DNA of 38,999 nucleotides from Hugenholtzia roseola DSM 9546. Its GTDB lineage: Bacteria > Bacteroidota > Bacteroidia > Cytophagales > Bernardetiaceae. Positions within the stretch are counted from its first letter, which is position 1. Every line of letters starts with the position of its first letter. Of this stretch, positions 1-8,540 are shown one piece after another. The translations under genes and the position numbers were made by a program. The notes under the pieces were generated by a model. That model was not told the origin of the DNA, made no database searches, and saw only the letters and a list, made by a program, of their open reading frames with translations. The stretch is taken from assembly GCF_000422585.1 (NCBI RefSeq), contig NZ_KE383887.1:119324-158322 (forward strand), written 5' to 3'.

Positions 1-1578
1 GGCGATACAGGCGAAATACGCAGCTTCGAAGACCGTTTTAGCGGTGGCATCGAGCATTATATTGCGTGGCTCAAAGATAGGGTTTTCGAAATGCATCGAA
101 TTTTGAAACCCACAGGCTCGATTTTTATTCATTGCGATTGGCATGCCAATGCGCATATTCGGGTGCATATTTTAGATAAAGTTTTTGGTGTGAATAACTT
201 TGTGAATGAAATTGTATGGAAAAGAGCCACAACACACAACGATACCAAACAAGGCGCAAAGCATTTTGGGAGGGTGACAGATACGATTTTCTTTTATGCA
301 AAAGACGCAAAAAATTATACTTTTAATCCACAACATGAACGATATACTTCTGACTATGTAGCACAATCCTACAATAAAATTGATGAGAATGGACGTAGGT
401 TTAAAGCCTCTGACCTTTCTGCGGCGAAAGGTGGGGGGGATACTTCTTTTGAGTGGCAGGGGAAAAAACCGCCCCAAGGACGCTATTGGGCATATTCGAA
501 GGCGAATATGGAAAAATTTGAACAAGAGGGGCGCATTTATTATTCCAAAACAGGAAAGCCTTATCTCAAACATTATCTTGACGAGATGCCAGGCACCAGC
601 GTAGATAGTTTGTGGTTTAATTGTGTTTTTAAAACTAAAAAAGAGCGCATTGGCTATCCTACCCAAAAACCAGAAGCTCTTTTGGAACGCATCATTAAGT
701 CGGCGAGCAACGAAGGCGATACCGTTTTGGATTGCTTTGTAGGCGGCGGCACAACGGTTGCGGTGGCGGATAGGTTAGGGCGAAATTGGATAGGAATAGA
801 CCAAAGTGTGCAGGCAATAAAAGTAACAGAATTTAGATTAAATTTGCAACAAGGCAAGGCAGCAGGCAAAACGCAAGATGTCTTTGCCAAGCCCTTTTCG
901 GTGGCGTTGCACAAGTACGATTATGATACCCTTCGCTACCAAAATGCGTTTGAGTTTGAAACTTGGATAGTGCAGCAATTTGGCGGACTTTCTAATGCAA
1001 AGCAGCGCGGCGATTTGGGTCTTGATGGCAGAACGCGCGAGAATCAGCCCATTCAAGTAAAACGCAGCGACAACATTGGTAGGAATGTGGTAGATAATTT
1101 TTTCTCTGCTATTCAGCGTTTTGATAAAACAAGTTTTGAAAAAAATAAATCAGAAAACAAACCTGTTGGCTTTATTATCGCCTTTTCTTTCGGCAAAGGT
1201 GCAATTCAGGAGGTAGCGCGTTTGAAGGTGGAGGAGCAGGTTCTTATCGAACTTGTAACGGTAGAAAGTATCGTACCTATCGCTAAAAAGCCCACTTTGC
1301 AGGTGGAAATCAAGGATTTAGGCTTACAAAAAGAGTTGCGCGAAATAGAATTTGTAGCCAAAGGCGAAAGCGAAAATGGAATCGAATTTTATGCTTGGCA
1401 ATTTGACTACAAAGATAATTTTGTACCTGACGTACTATTAGACAAACAAGGTAGGCAGGTTCAAAAATTTAAGACAGGGGCGTATCAAATCGCCGTCAAA
1501 GTGATTGATAATGAGGGACTTGAAAGCATGGAAGTTATCAAACTCAAAATCAATGGGGCTATTCAAGTAAATAAATAA
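1..1578 (+). CDS. DNA methyltransferase (beta-class N4/N6) fused to Mrr-like nuclease and PKD-like domain, 5' end missing
   Basis: The frame is open from base 1, so the start lies outside the window; 525 residues are visible. Residues 1-270 are the C-terminal part of an N4/N6 DNA methyltransferase. The SAM-binding motif I (D244-C-F-V-G-G-G-T-T) follows the expected position of the catalytic DPPY motif, which must lie upstream; this order is that of the beta class (type III Mod-like). Residues about 312-440 look like an Mrr/PD-(D/E)XK endonuclease domain: G-D338-L-G-L-D342-G, then I-Q352-V-K354-R, the D...QxK pattern of the Mrr family. Residues about 455-522 resemble a PKD/Ig-like domain (FYAWQFDYKDN, then YQIAVKVIDNEG). 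A single-chain restriction-modification enzyme is an inference. No separate restriction gene follows it; the next gene is on the other strand. The methyltransferase call is firm, the nuclease call good, the PKD call moderate. Confidence 0.85.
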   Translation, partial: GDTGEIRSFEDRFSGGIEHYIAWLKDRVFEMHRILKPTGSIFIHCDWHANAHIRVHILDKVFGVNNFVNEIVWKRATTHNDTKQGAKHFGRVTDTIFFYAKDAKNYTFNPQHERYTSDYVAQSYNKIDENGRRFKASDLSAAKGGGDTSFEWQGKKPPQGRYWAYSKANMEKFEQEGRIYYSKTGKPYLKHYLDEMPGTSVDSLWFNCVFKTKKERIGYPTQKPEALLERIIKSASNEGDTVLDCFVGGGTTVAVADRLGRNWIGIDQSVQAIKVTEFRLNLQQGKAAGKTQDVFAKPFSVALHKYDYDTLRYQNAFEFETWIVQQFGGLSNAKQRGDLGLDGRTRENQPIQVKRSDNIGRNVVDNFFSAIQRFDKTSFEKNKSENKPVGFIIAFSFGKGAIQEVARLKVEEQVLIELVTVESIVPIAKKPTLQVEIKDLGLQKELREIEFVAKGESENGIEFYAWQFDYKDNFVPDVLLDKQGRQVQKFKTGAYQIAVKVIDNEGLESMEVIKLKINGAIQVNK

Positions 1579-1632
1579 AAGTATTGTTGAAACGATAAAA
1601 GCCTTAAATGCACTTACACCTGTATTTTTGTA

Positions 1633-1655
1633 GGGATAACGCACCGCGTTGTCCC
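1633..1655. repeat. Small hairpin, AACGC-loop-GCGTT family
   Basis: The arms GGGATAACGC and GCGTTGTCCC pair over 10 bases with one G-T wobble, around a 3-base loop. The core matches the longer hairpin at 31970-32002 (AACGCACGGCGTTGTCC there, AACGCACCGCGTTGTCC here). There is no T-run, so a simple terminator is less likely than a dispersed palindromic element. Confidence 0.6.
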
Positions 1656-1680
1656 AACTATGCAAGAATGAACCAACCCA

Positions 1681-1761
1681 GTTTTTCAATTTTGCCCTGC
1701 GGACAAGGCAGGCATTGTCCCTACATTTGTATCTGATTTTTAAAATTTAACATCACTGCCC
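1681..1761. repeat. Dispersed intergenic repeat, copy A
   Basis: This copy shares the block TCCCTACATTTGTATCTGAT followed by TTTTAAAATTTAAC with copies at 9738-9833 and 33687-33784. The upstream part contains GGACAA and TTGTCC, a 6-base inverted repeat around an 8-base loop. All three copies lie outside genes. The boundaries are approximate. Confidence 0.7.
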
Positions 1762-1829
1762 TATATGGCGAGGCTTTTATTCAGTGTCATTTTTTTGCAT
1801 TTATACCAAAAAATGATTCTGTTTTCGAA

Positions 1830-1850
1830 CCCTCCCCTATGGGGGGAGGG
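1830..1850. repeat. GC-rich hairpin
   Basis: CCCTCCCC at 1830-1837 pairs perfectly with GGGGAGGG at 1843-1850 around a 5-base loop, in an AT-rich gap. No T-run follows on either strand. It could stop readthrough between the two converging genes, but this is not shown. Confidence 0.45.
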
Positions 1851-1920
1851 CAGGGTGGGGGTTCAGCAGGTTTGCTCGAAGCCCAAAAATTAAATTTTCA
1901 ACCAAATTTTACCTACAAAA

Positions 1921-1946
1921 TTTTGTTTATAAGGTTTTGTTTATAA
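1921..1946. repeat. 12-base direct repeat, 14-base period
   Basis: TTTTGTTTATAA occurs at 1921-1932 and again at 1935-1946, separated by GG. The second copy covers the stop codon of the TPR lipoprotein gene (TTA at 1941-1943 on the plus strand), so the end of that gene looks locally duplicated. Confidence 0.6.
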
Positions 1947-3131
1947 ACTGTCGCGTTTTAGGTTTTGTATCGAATCGCGATACCTGCGCTCGCGGTCGGC
2001 TTTTTCCTGCTGATAGCGTTTGAGCCTTTCGGCGGCATATTCGGGCGAATTTTTATAGACTTCGCGCTCTATTTTGGCAGCAATGCGGGTGAGGGCTTCG
2101 GTAATATTGGCATTTGGTTTTTCGGCAGATTGCGCCTTTTGGTAGAAATTTTGTGCCTTTTGGTAGTATAAAAGGGCATTTTCTTCTCTTTTGGTCTTGT
2201 ATTCATAGATAAATCCGACACAATAGGCTGCCTGATAAAGTTGTGCATTGTGGCGCAGGGCGCGTTCTAAATAGGGCAAAGCACCGCTATAATACTCTTT
2301 GTAAAAATAGTACATACCCACTTGATGATGTGCCTGCCAAGAGGTAGTGTCCAATTCTGCCGTTTTTCTGTACCAAAATTGTGCAGTTTCGTTCTTACCT
2401 GTCTGCTGGTGAATGTTGCCGACTAAAAAGTGCAGGGTCGGATTTTGTGGAAAAATAGCAAGGGCGGTTTCGGCTTGTTGTAGGGCAAGGCGTGTTTTTC
2501 TAAGGTCTTGATAAAGGCGAATAAGGGCGATATGTGCGTCTAAATAGTCTTTTTTTTGTGAAATGGCTTGGTTTAGATATGAAATTGCTTGGGTACTATC
2601 TCTTTGTGCAGCAAAGGCGAAACCTTTGTAGTAGAGTGCTTCCAAATCTTGCGGTATAAGGTTTAGAATATGGTCAAAACATTGATGGGCTTTGTTCCAT
2701 TTGCGCTCCTCGATGTTGAGTTTTCCATAGAGGCGATAAAACTCAAAGGCTTTGATGCCATAAAGCTCGGCTCGCTCGGCAGCTGCTAAGGCTTTTTTTG
2801 GCTCTTCGCGCAAAAGATAAACCTGCAAGAGTGCGAAGTGGTATTTGGCTTGTAGGCTATCATAAAGCAGTGCTTTTTTTAAATCTTCTAAGGCTAAGTT
2901 TTCCTTTTTTTCGCCTAAATGTAATATCGCCCTTTGATAGTACAAATCTGCACTTGGATTATCTTCTATTATCTGACTTAGAAAACTAACTTCCTTTTCA
3001 TAAGAAATAGAGGTGGCAGAGGGCAAATCGGGCATTTGCAGCGTAGATTCCAAATTGCGCCCTTGGCAGGCAGCCAATAGTAGCAGGCACAAGACAAAAA
3101 AAGTACGGATTGCGTTTTTTTCTAACCACAT
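1941..3131 (-). CDS. TPR-repeat lipoprotein
   Basis: This 396-residue protein begins with a short charged segment, a hydrophobic run and a lipobox (L-A-A-C22), so it is probably a membrane-anchored lipoprotein. From about residue 50 to 350 it is a series of helical tetratricopeptide repeats with the usual small/aromatic spacing (for example ADLYYQRAILHLGEK, ALYYKGFAFAAQRDS, PTLHFLVGNIHQQTGK). The last 45 residues are highly charged and rich in Arg and Glu. TPR lipoproteins usually serve as protein-interaction scaffolds; no partner can be named. The gene stands alone, divergent from the SpoIIE-type phosphatase gene with 271 bases between the starts. A TAACTTTG box lies upstream at 3242-3249. 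Confidence 0.85.
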   Translation of the reverse strand: MWLEKNAIRTFFVLCLLLLAACQGRNLESTLQMPDLPSATSISYEKEVSFLSQIIEDNPSADLYYQRAILHLGEKKENLALEDLKKALLYDSLQAKYHFALLQVYLLREEPKKALAAAERAELYGIKAFEFYRLYGKLNIEERKWNKAHQCFDHILNLIPQDLEALYYKGFAFAAQRDSTQAISYLNQAISQKKDYLDAHIALIRLYQDLRKTRLALQQAETALAIFPQNPTLHFLVGNIHQQTGKNETAQFWYRKTAELDTTSWQAHHQVGMYYFYKEYYSGALPYLERALRHNAQLYQAAYCVGFIYEYKTKREENALLYYQKAQNFYQKAQSAEKPNANITEALTRIAAKIEREVYKNSPEYAAERLKRYQQEKADRERRYRDSIQNLKRDSL

Positions 3132-3241
3132 ATCAATTTTAAAAATTAAGTCAAAATAAAGGCTAAATAGCTTGTTTCGCCCTCCTTCGCTTGGTCTTTC
3201 TCTATGTTTTGACGAGCAATTAGGGGCAAGATTTCTTCCTG

Positions 3242-3249
3242 CAAAGTTA
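3242..3249 (-). promoter_or_regulatory. Possible -7 box (TAACTTTG) of the TPR lipoprotein gene
   Basis: Read on the minus strand the bases are TAACTTTG followed by GC, which fits the Bacteroidota -7 consensus TAnnTTTG exactly. It lies about 110 bases before the start codon. No clear TTTG -33 element sits at the right distance, so this is a weak call. Confidence 0.35.
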
Positions 3250-3402
3250 GGTTATTTCGCCTAAAAGCGGGAAATAAGGGCATTTTTTATTTTTTGGTCG
3301 AAAAAAGGTGTTTTTTTTTCGTTTTTAGCCAAAAATTCACAATTTTTGGGGACTCAAAATGCCCCTTTTCCAAAGTTTTAGAATCTGCAAATTTGTTTCT
3401 CG

Positions 3403-5193
3403 ATGCCCGACCCTGCTTTTTCGCTCGACTATTTTTATGCTGCCCTTAGTCATTTGCTTGATGCGCCGCTCGAAGCTAAAATGGTAGTGGAGTTTTCGCC
3501 ACAGCCTTCTTTTTTTGCAGCCTCTTATGTAGGCGAATTAGAGAAAAATGGAATCTTCCTGCCTGCACCAAAAATCGATTATCCACAGTTTTTGAAAGGC
3601 TCTCTTTTTTTTGAGCAGGAGGGCGAAAGGTGGACACTTTCGGCAGAGGCACAGAATAGAAGGGCAGACTTTGAAGCCTACCTGCAAACATTTTCGCCAC
3701 TTTTTTGGCGCAAGGTAGTGGCGTGGCAACAAAAACAAGCCCTTGATAATCAGCACTTTTTGCAGCGAAATGTCGATACTTTGAGCCAGATGGTGTCGGA
3801 TAGTGCCATTCAGGAGGGTGAAATTGAAAAAGCCTTAGACCTCATTACGCGCCTTTTGGCACAGACACTCGATATAGAGCAGGTAGGTATTTGGAAATAC
3901 GAACAGAATCATATCGAGGCTTTGAGCCTTTATATCAAAAGTGAGCAAAAGCATGAGCATGGCATGATTTTAGAACAAAAGCATTTTCCACACTATTTTG
4001 AAGCCATAGAAAAAGGAGAGATTGTCGATGCCTTTGATGCACGTCAGGACTCACGCACTTCCGAATTTACGGAAACTTATTTAAAACCTTACAATATTTT
4101 TTCGCTCTTAGATGTGCCTTTTTTTATAGAGGGCAAATTTAGCGGCGTAATTTGTTTTGAAAACGTAGGGGCAAAGCGCGTCTGGACAAAAGAGGAGATT
4201 TTGCTTACCATTGCTGCCTGCGCTACCGTTTCGCTTACTTATCAGACCCTTCGCCAACGCATTGCCGAGCGTGAGATTATAGAAAAAAATGCGGAATTGA
4301 TGGCGCAAAATGAAGAATTGAACCAACAGCAGGAGGAGATTTTGGCGCAGCGCGACTATATTTTGTCGCAAAATACCGAACTCAACGAAAAAAGACGGCA
4401 AATAGAGTATAGCCTTCAAGCTGCCGAGCGCGTTCAGCATGCCATGTTGCCTTCCGATACGAAGCTCGACGATTTGATTATCAGGCGTTTGGATAGCGAT
4501 TATTTTATTCTAAACCGTCCGCGCGACATCGTTTCGGGCGACTTTTATTGGGCTGCCGAAGTAGATAACAAAATCATTCTTGCCGTCATAGATTGTACAG
4601 GGCATGGCATTGCAGGGGCTTTCATGACCTTTGTAGGCTCTTATAGTTTGGAAAAGGCGGTGCGCATTTACGGACTTACTTCGCCTGCCAAGATTTTAGA
4701 GTCGATGCACGAAACCGTACAGCGTTTCCTAAGTCAGGACGAAACCAAAATCAATTTGGGCATGGACGGTGCCATTATCGTACTCGAAAAAAGTGCTGCC
4801 CCCCATCACTTCAAACTTACTTTTGCAGGGGCAAAACGTCCGCTTTGGTACTTTTCGCAACCTTCTGCCGAAAAATACACCGAAATTCAGGAAATCAAGG
4901 GAACGCGACAGAGCGTAGGCGGCACACTATTGCGCCATCGGTATAAGCCTTTTGTAGAACACGAATTACTCTTGCAAAGTGGCGATGTCATTTTTCTGAC
5001 CACAGACGGCATCGAAGACCAAAATACGGTGAGTTCGGATAGATATGGCTCGCACAATTTAAAGAGTATGCTTGAAAACGTTGTACGCCTTTCTTTTTTT
5101 GAGCAGGAAGCCTATCTCAATGGGCTACTCTCTACCGTTTTGGGCAACGTACCACAGCGCGACGATATTTTGTTAATGGGGATTCAACTTTGA
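3403..5193 (+). CDS. GAF-domain SpoIIE/RsbU-type PP2C serine phosphatase
   Basis: The protein has 596 residues. Residues about 1-130 are not recognised. Residues about 145-290 look like a GAF sensor domain (IEQVGIWKYEQ, then GKFSGVICFENVG). A coiled coil at about 285-350 connects to a C-terminal SpoIIE/PP2C-type phosphatase domain. Metal-binding motifs are visible: V-S-G-D380-F-Y-W, D397-C-T-G-H-G, T-D535-G, and R-D587-D. Such proteins dephosphorylate anti-sigma antagonist or other STAS-domain proteins in partner-switching pathways; the partner here is unknown. The STAS-like protein at 17771-18181 is far away and not an obvious target. There is no transmembrane segment, so the protein is probably cytoplasmic. 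It is transcribed alone. Confidence 0.88.
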   Translation: MPDPAFSLDYFYAALSHLLDAPLEAKMVVEFSPQPSFFAASYVGELEKNGIFLPAPKIDYPQFLKGSLFFEQEGERWTLSAEAQNRRADFEAYLQTFSPLFWRKVVAWQQKQALDNQHFLQRNVDTLSQMVSDSAIQEGEIEKALDLITRLLAQTLDIEQVGIWKYEQNHIEALSLYIKSEQKHEHGMILEQKHFPHYFEAIEKGEIVDAFDARQDSRTSEFTETYLKPYNIFSLLDVPFFIEGKFSGVICFENVGAKRVWTKEEILLTIAACATVSLTYQTLRQRIAEREIIEKNAELMAQNEELNQQQEEILAQRDYILSQNTELNEKRRQIEYSLQAAERVQHAMLPSDTKLDDLIIRRLDSDYFILNRPRDIVSGDFYWAAEVDNKIILAVIDCTGHGIAGAFMTFVGSYSLEKAVRIYGLTSPAKILESMHETVQRFLSQDETKINLGMDGAIIVLEKSAAPHHFKLTFAGAKRPLWYFSQPSAEKYTEIQEIKGTRQSVGGTLLRHRYKPFVEHELLLQSGDVIFLTTDGIEDQNTVSSDRYGSHNLKSMLENVVRLSFFEQEAYLNGLLSTVLGNVPQRDDILLMGIQL

Positions 5194-5240
5194 GCGGGAA
5201 TCCAAATTTTATTTCGTACCAAATTTGGCATAAAAACAGA

Positions 5241-5269
5241 ACAACCCAAAATCAATGATTTTGGGTTGT
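5241..5269. terminator. Perfect 13-base hairpin between converging genes
   Basis: ACAACCCAAAATC at 5241-5253 pairs perfectly with GATTTTGGGTTGT at 5257-5269, loop AAT. It lies 48 bases after the phosphatase stop and downstream of the coiled-coil operon, which converges on it. Only the minus strand has a short T-run after the stem, so a bidirectional terminator is likely but not certain. Confidence 0.6.
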
Positions 5270-5372
5270 CGAGAATACCTTTCACTTCTTTCATAGCGGG
5301 TTGGATTATGTCTCAGATTCACATTTTGTTTGGAAAGGTTTGTTTGAAAGTGGCTTTTGGAAAGAAAAGAAA

Positions 5373-6482
5373 CTATTTCTTGCCATTTTGTTTGGCTTGC
5401 TCTAAGGCGACTTCGCGCAAAGCCACATAAGATTTGGCACTCGAAGCCCCGTCTATCGCCTTGACCGCCAGTTCTTTGGCTTCTTTCAAAGCCTCTACCA
5501 ACTGCTTATTGAGTAGGGCAATTTGTGCTTCCTGCTGCTCGATGGTTTTGGTAAGGGCTTTGGTTTGCATCTCTGCCACTCTGCGCTTGCCTTCGTTTTC
5601 TTTCGCCAATAGGTCGGCTTTGGTTTTGGCATCTTTCAAGATAGCCCCTTTGGTCATTTCTACGGTGCGCTTGATTTCGGCTTCGAGCTTTTTGGGTAGC
5701 TCCTCTGCCTCTTTTTGTGCCTTTTCATACGCCTGCTCTTGTTCGGCACAGGCTTTTTCTTTGGCTGCCCATTCTTTTTCCTTTTCCTGACGGAAATCTT
5801 TGAGTTCGGCTTCGCGGCTCTTTGCAAGCTGCTCGGCTTGGTCTTTGAGGGCTTCGCGCGTCATTTTTTGCTGGTAGAGATAATTTTCTTTCTCACGCTC
5901 AAAATTTTTCTGCCATTCTGTACGAAGTTGCTCAAAGGTTTCGCGCTCGGTTTGCTCGGCTTTGTCCGATTCTTTGAGAGCTTCCTGATAGGTCTGGCGT
6001 TGGGTTTCTTTCAGGGTATTGCGCTGCTTTTCAAACTCCTCTTTTAGTTTGAGATAATCTTCTAAGAGTTTGAAAAGGGTATTTTCGTCTGATTTTTCTA
6101 TTTGATAGAGTTGAGAAAGTTGGGATTCTATCTCGGTAGTTTTTTCCTGCAAAGTTGCCAAAGCTGCGGCTTCTTTGGTGAGCTTATCGGAAAGTCCGCT
6201 AATGGCAGTACCGATATTGCCTTTGATGTCTTCGAAGGTACTGACAAGGGTCTCGATGCTATCGAGGCGAAAAGGTACGGGCGCAAGTGCGGTGGGCTTC
6301 GGCTCTGGTGCTTTTTCGGGTGCGGCTTTGGCTACGGGGGCAGGTGCTGCCTTCTGGGTTTGTAGCTGTTTGTTTTCGCTTTGTAGGCGTTGCAAGTTTT
6401 TTTCTAATTCTTGCTTTTCTTTCAGAATTGCCTGATAAGCGTCGTAAATTTCTTGTTTGGTGCTTTTGATATTGACTGCCAT
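5373..6482 (-). CDS. Coiled-coil protein, downstream member of a paralogous pair
   Basis: A 369-residue protein made almost entirely of charged helices rich in Glu, Lys, Gln and Ala. Residues about 1-40 are helical (TKQEIYDAYQAILKEKQEL). A Pro/Ala-rich linker follows at about 45-70, then a segment near residue 80 (TLVSTFEDIKGNIGTAISGL) and a long coiled coil from about 95 to 345. No signal peptide or membrane segment is seen, so it is probably cytoplasmic. It shares layout with the protein encoded at 6553-7518: an N-terminal T-K-[QK]-x-I start, a long coiled coil, and a similar end (EAKELAVKAIDGAS against EQVKSLSIKALENS). The two genes are 70 bases apart and form an operon. I do not recognise a named family; a filament-forming or scaffold role is only an inference from the composition. 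Confidence 0.75.
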   Translation of the reverse strand: MAVNIKSTKQEIYDAYQAILKEKQELEKNLQRLQSENKQLQTQKAAPAPVAKAAPEKAPEPKPTALAPVPFRLDSIETLVSTFEDIKGNIGTAISGLSDKLTKEAAALATLQEKTTEIESQLSQLYQIEKSDENTLFKLLEDYLKLKEEFEKQRNTLKETQRQTYQEALKESDKAEQTERETFEQLRTEWQKNFEREKENYLYQQKMTREALKDQAEQLAKSREAELKDFRQEKEKEWAAKEKACAEQEQAYEKAQKEAEELPKKLEAEIKRTVEMTKGAILKDAKTKADLLAKENEGKRRVAEMQTKALTKTIEQQEAQIALLNKQLVEALKEAKELAVKAIDGASSAKSYVALREVALEQAKQNGKK

Positions 6483-6552
6483 AAAAAAAGAGGTTTGAGA
6501 GGTTTTGAAATTTTTGAACCAAAAAAAAGGATAAAAGAAAGGACAAAAAGGC

Positions 6553-7518
6553 TTATGCCGTAACGCGGCTATTTTCTAAGGCTTTGATAGAAAGCGACTT
6601 GACCTGCTCTACCGCCTGTGCCATCTGTGCCGTTAGGCTCTCTATTTCGCCTTTGTTCTTTTCAATGCGTGCCTGCAAGTCTTCAATCTGCCCTGCAAAG
6701 ATTTGCGCATTTGCTTCTTCTTCTTTGGCAATTAGTTCGGCTTCGGCTTTCACCTCTCTGCTGGTTTCGGTGGCAGCCTTTTCGCGTGCTTTATTGACTT
6801 CATTTTTGAGTTTTTCCTCAAATTCGGCAATCGCCTGCAAGTTCTTTTCGTGCTGCGCCTTGCGCTGGTCGAGTTTTTCCTGACGCGCTGCCCAATCTGC
6901 ATTTTTGAGGCTTTCTAAATCGGCAACTTCGCGCTCTGCCTTGCGCTTCTTTTCGGTGAAGGCATCGGCTTCGAGTTTGAGGCGTTTTTGCCAATGATAA
7001 TCAAAGGCATCTTCTTCTGTAACGCGCTGCTTTTGCTCTTGGCGTTCGGTTTCGGCGCATTTTTCGTGAAAGGCAGCGACTTCTTTTTCATGCTCTTTTT
7101 GGCTCTCTTGGCGTTCTTGTGCCAATTCTTGCATCGTCGTTTGGTGTTCTTCCTGCAATTCTTTGAGCAAATTGTGATGCTCTTCCTGCAAAAGGTAGAG
7201 AACATCAGCCGCCAATTTGACCTCCTCTAAAATTGCCAAGCGTTTTTGCTCAATTTCTATCGCTTCCTGAATTTCTTGTCTTTTGTGCGATTCGTCTTCG
7301 AGCTTTTTTGCCCAGTTGGTGATGTGTTCGGTGAAGGTCAGTTGTAAATCGCCTAAGCCTTTGATGATGCTATCGGGCGTGTAGGTCTTGGCGGTAGCCA
7401 AAAGTTGGCTCTGGTTTTCTTTGGCAGCCAATTCTTCTTTGGTAATGACTTCCTTCTTGCGGATTTGATAGCCTTCTAAAAGATGCTCGAAGGCATATTG
7501 GATTTGTTTCTTTGTCAT
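6553..7518 (-). CDS. Coiled-coil protein, upstream member of a paralogous pair
   Basis: A 321-residue, highly charged helical protein with no signal peptide or membrane segment. It starts TKKQIQYAFEHLLEGYQ and is a nearly continuous coiled coil from about residue 90 to 310, rich in Glu, Lys, Gln and Ala. It resembles the next gene in start, mid-section (ADVLYLLQEEHHNLLKELQ against SQLYQIEKSDENTLFKLLE) and end. It lacks the Pro/Ala linker of its neighbour. The pair probably arose by tandem duplication and the products may form hetero-oligomers. The function is unknown. Upstream lie an inverted repeat (7586-7602) and the sequence GAACTTTG, close to a -7 box. Confidence 0.75.
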   Translation of the reverse strand: MTKKQIQYAFEHLLEGYQIRKKEVITKEELAAKENQSQLLATAKTYTPDSIIKGLGDLQLTFTEHITNWAKKLEDESHKRQEIQEAIEIEQKRLAILEEVKLAADVLYLLQEEHHNLLKELQEEHQTTMQELAQERQESQKEHEKEVAAFHEKCAETERQEQKQRVTEEDAFDYHWQKRLKLEADAFTEKKRKAEREVADLESLKNADWAARQEKLDQRKAQHEKNLQAIAEFEEKLKNEVNKAREKAATETSREVKAEAELIAKEEEANAQIFAGQIEDLQARIEKNKGEIESLTAQMAQAVEQVKSLSIKALENSRVTA

Positions 7519-7585
7519 GGGAATAAAAAATTAGAGGTTTAGAGAGGTTTTGTTTGATTTGATACTACAAAGTTCGCCTGCCACA

Positions 7586-7602
7586 CCGTAAGCTATTTAC
7601 GG
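7586..7602. promoter_or_regulatory. Inverted repeat CCGTAA-N5-TTACGG upstream of the coiled-coil operon
   Basis: CCGTAA at 7586-7591 pairs with TTACGG at 7597-7602. It lies 68 bases before the start of the coiled-coil operon, just upstream of a -7-like GAACTTTG on the minus strand. It could be an operator; no regulator can be named. Confidence 0.35.
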
Positions 7603-7811
7603 CATCTTTTTTTTTCTCATTTTTTTTCCTTTTTTCTAAAAAAAAGCCTCGAAAGCCCCATTTCACAAAGTCAAAGCCCATTTTGGTACAAAAAAACAAC
7701 CGCCACTCCTTTTAATTACGATTTTTGCACAGAAAAAAGGGCAGCCTTCAAACCTCTGCACCTGCCCTTTCAAACTTTTACCAAAAATTTTCACCCATAT
7801 CCTCACAGACC

Positions 7812-8495
7812 ATGAAACTTATCCCTGCTTTTGCCTTTTTTAGCCTGCTGCTTGTTGCTTTTTGTTTTGGCGAAACGAAAGCACAGACAGGCGTGGTAGA
7901 TTATTTTCGCCTTTTGTCGGAAGAAGACCGTCGCGGTTATACTTTAAAACAAAAAAATGAAACTACTTGGGTCGCCATCTCTTCGCTCGAAGACGAACTC
8001 AATGTGATTGTAGATAGAAAAAATGGCTTTATCGAAATTGTAGATGAAGGAACGGGCGGCGGCACCAGCACCCTGCGCGTGGTCTTGTATCGCAAAGCCG
8101 ACAAAAGTGCCATCATCGGACTTAGCTTCGGTACTTTTGATGGCGTAGATAGCTTTGAAGCCAAATTCCTAACCTACCAAAACAAAACTTGGCGCAACGT
8201 TACGGCACAGGTACTGCCCCAACTTTCTTACAAGGACTTTCTAAAAAATCCTGCCGAAGCCGAAAAATATCGCTTTTTAGAAACGCGCACGCCTGTTATG
8301 CTCAAATTGCCACAATTCGGAACTGCCGCCAACGCAAGTTTAGGACTTGGCTACTGCACCGATTGTGAAATGTGGAGCGACCTTTCCGATACAGAAAAAA
8401 GCCGCTGTCAGGAGTTTCCAAAAAAGGTGTACAAAAGCATCGAGCTTATTTGGGATAAAAATGCAGGCAAGTATGCAATAGGAAAGAAAAATTAG
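7812..8495 (+). CDS. Secreted protein of unknown function
   Basis: The ATG at 7812 is chosen because it places a standard signal peptide first (MKLIPAFAFFSLLLVAF, cleavage probably after KAQ); a longer TTG-started frame would put 29 unlikely residues before it. The product has 227 residues. After the signal peptide it is a soluble, beta-looking domain with no membrane segment. A Cys pair (GYCTDCEMWSDL) lies near residue 180 and a third Cys follows soon after. The protein is probably periplasmic. I do not recognise a family. It is followed by a good terminator and so forms its own transcription unit. Confidence 0.8.
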   Translation: MKLIPAFAFFSLLLVAFCFGETKAQTGVVDYFRLLSEEDRRGYTLKQKNETTWVAISSLEDELNVIVDRKNGFIEIVDEGTGGGTSTLRVVLYRKADKSAIIGLSFGTFDGVDSFEAKFLTYQNKTWRNVTAQVLPQLSYKDFLKNPAEAEKYRFLETRTPVMLKLPQFGTAANASLGLGYCTDCEMWSDLSDTEKSRCQEFPKKVYKSIELIWDKNAGKYAIGKKN

Positions 8496-8540
8496 ACCCC
8501 AAAGCAAGAAAAACGACATAGGACAAACGCTTGAAATGCC

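Larger units (their letters stand above)
1579..1940. other. Intergenic stretch rich in small repeats, no gene
   Basis: This gap lies between the methyltransferase fusion and the TPR lipoprotein, which converge. I see no credible coding sequence. It holds a hairpin at 1633-1655, one copy of the dispersed repeat at 1681-1761, a GC-rich hairpin at 1830-1850 and a 12-base direct repeat at 1921-1946, each listed separately. Confidence 0.7.

Noticed and set aside
5434-7230. Several plus-strand frames of 74-118 codons inside the coiled-coil region
   Set aside because: They are antisense shadows of Glu/Lys-rich genes and read as low-complexity Phe/Leu/Ser/Cys runs.
7725-7811. TTG-started N-terminal extension of the secreted protein
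   Set aside because: It would bury the clear signal peptide that starts at ATG 7812.
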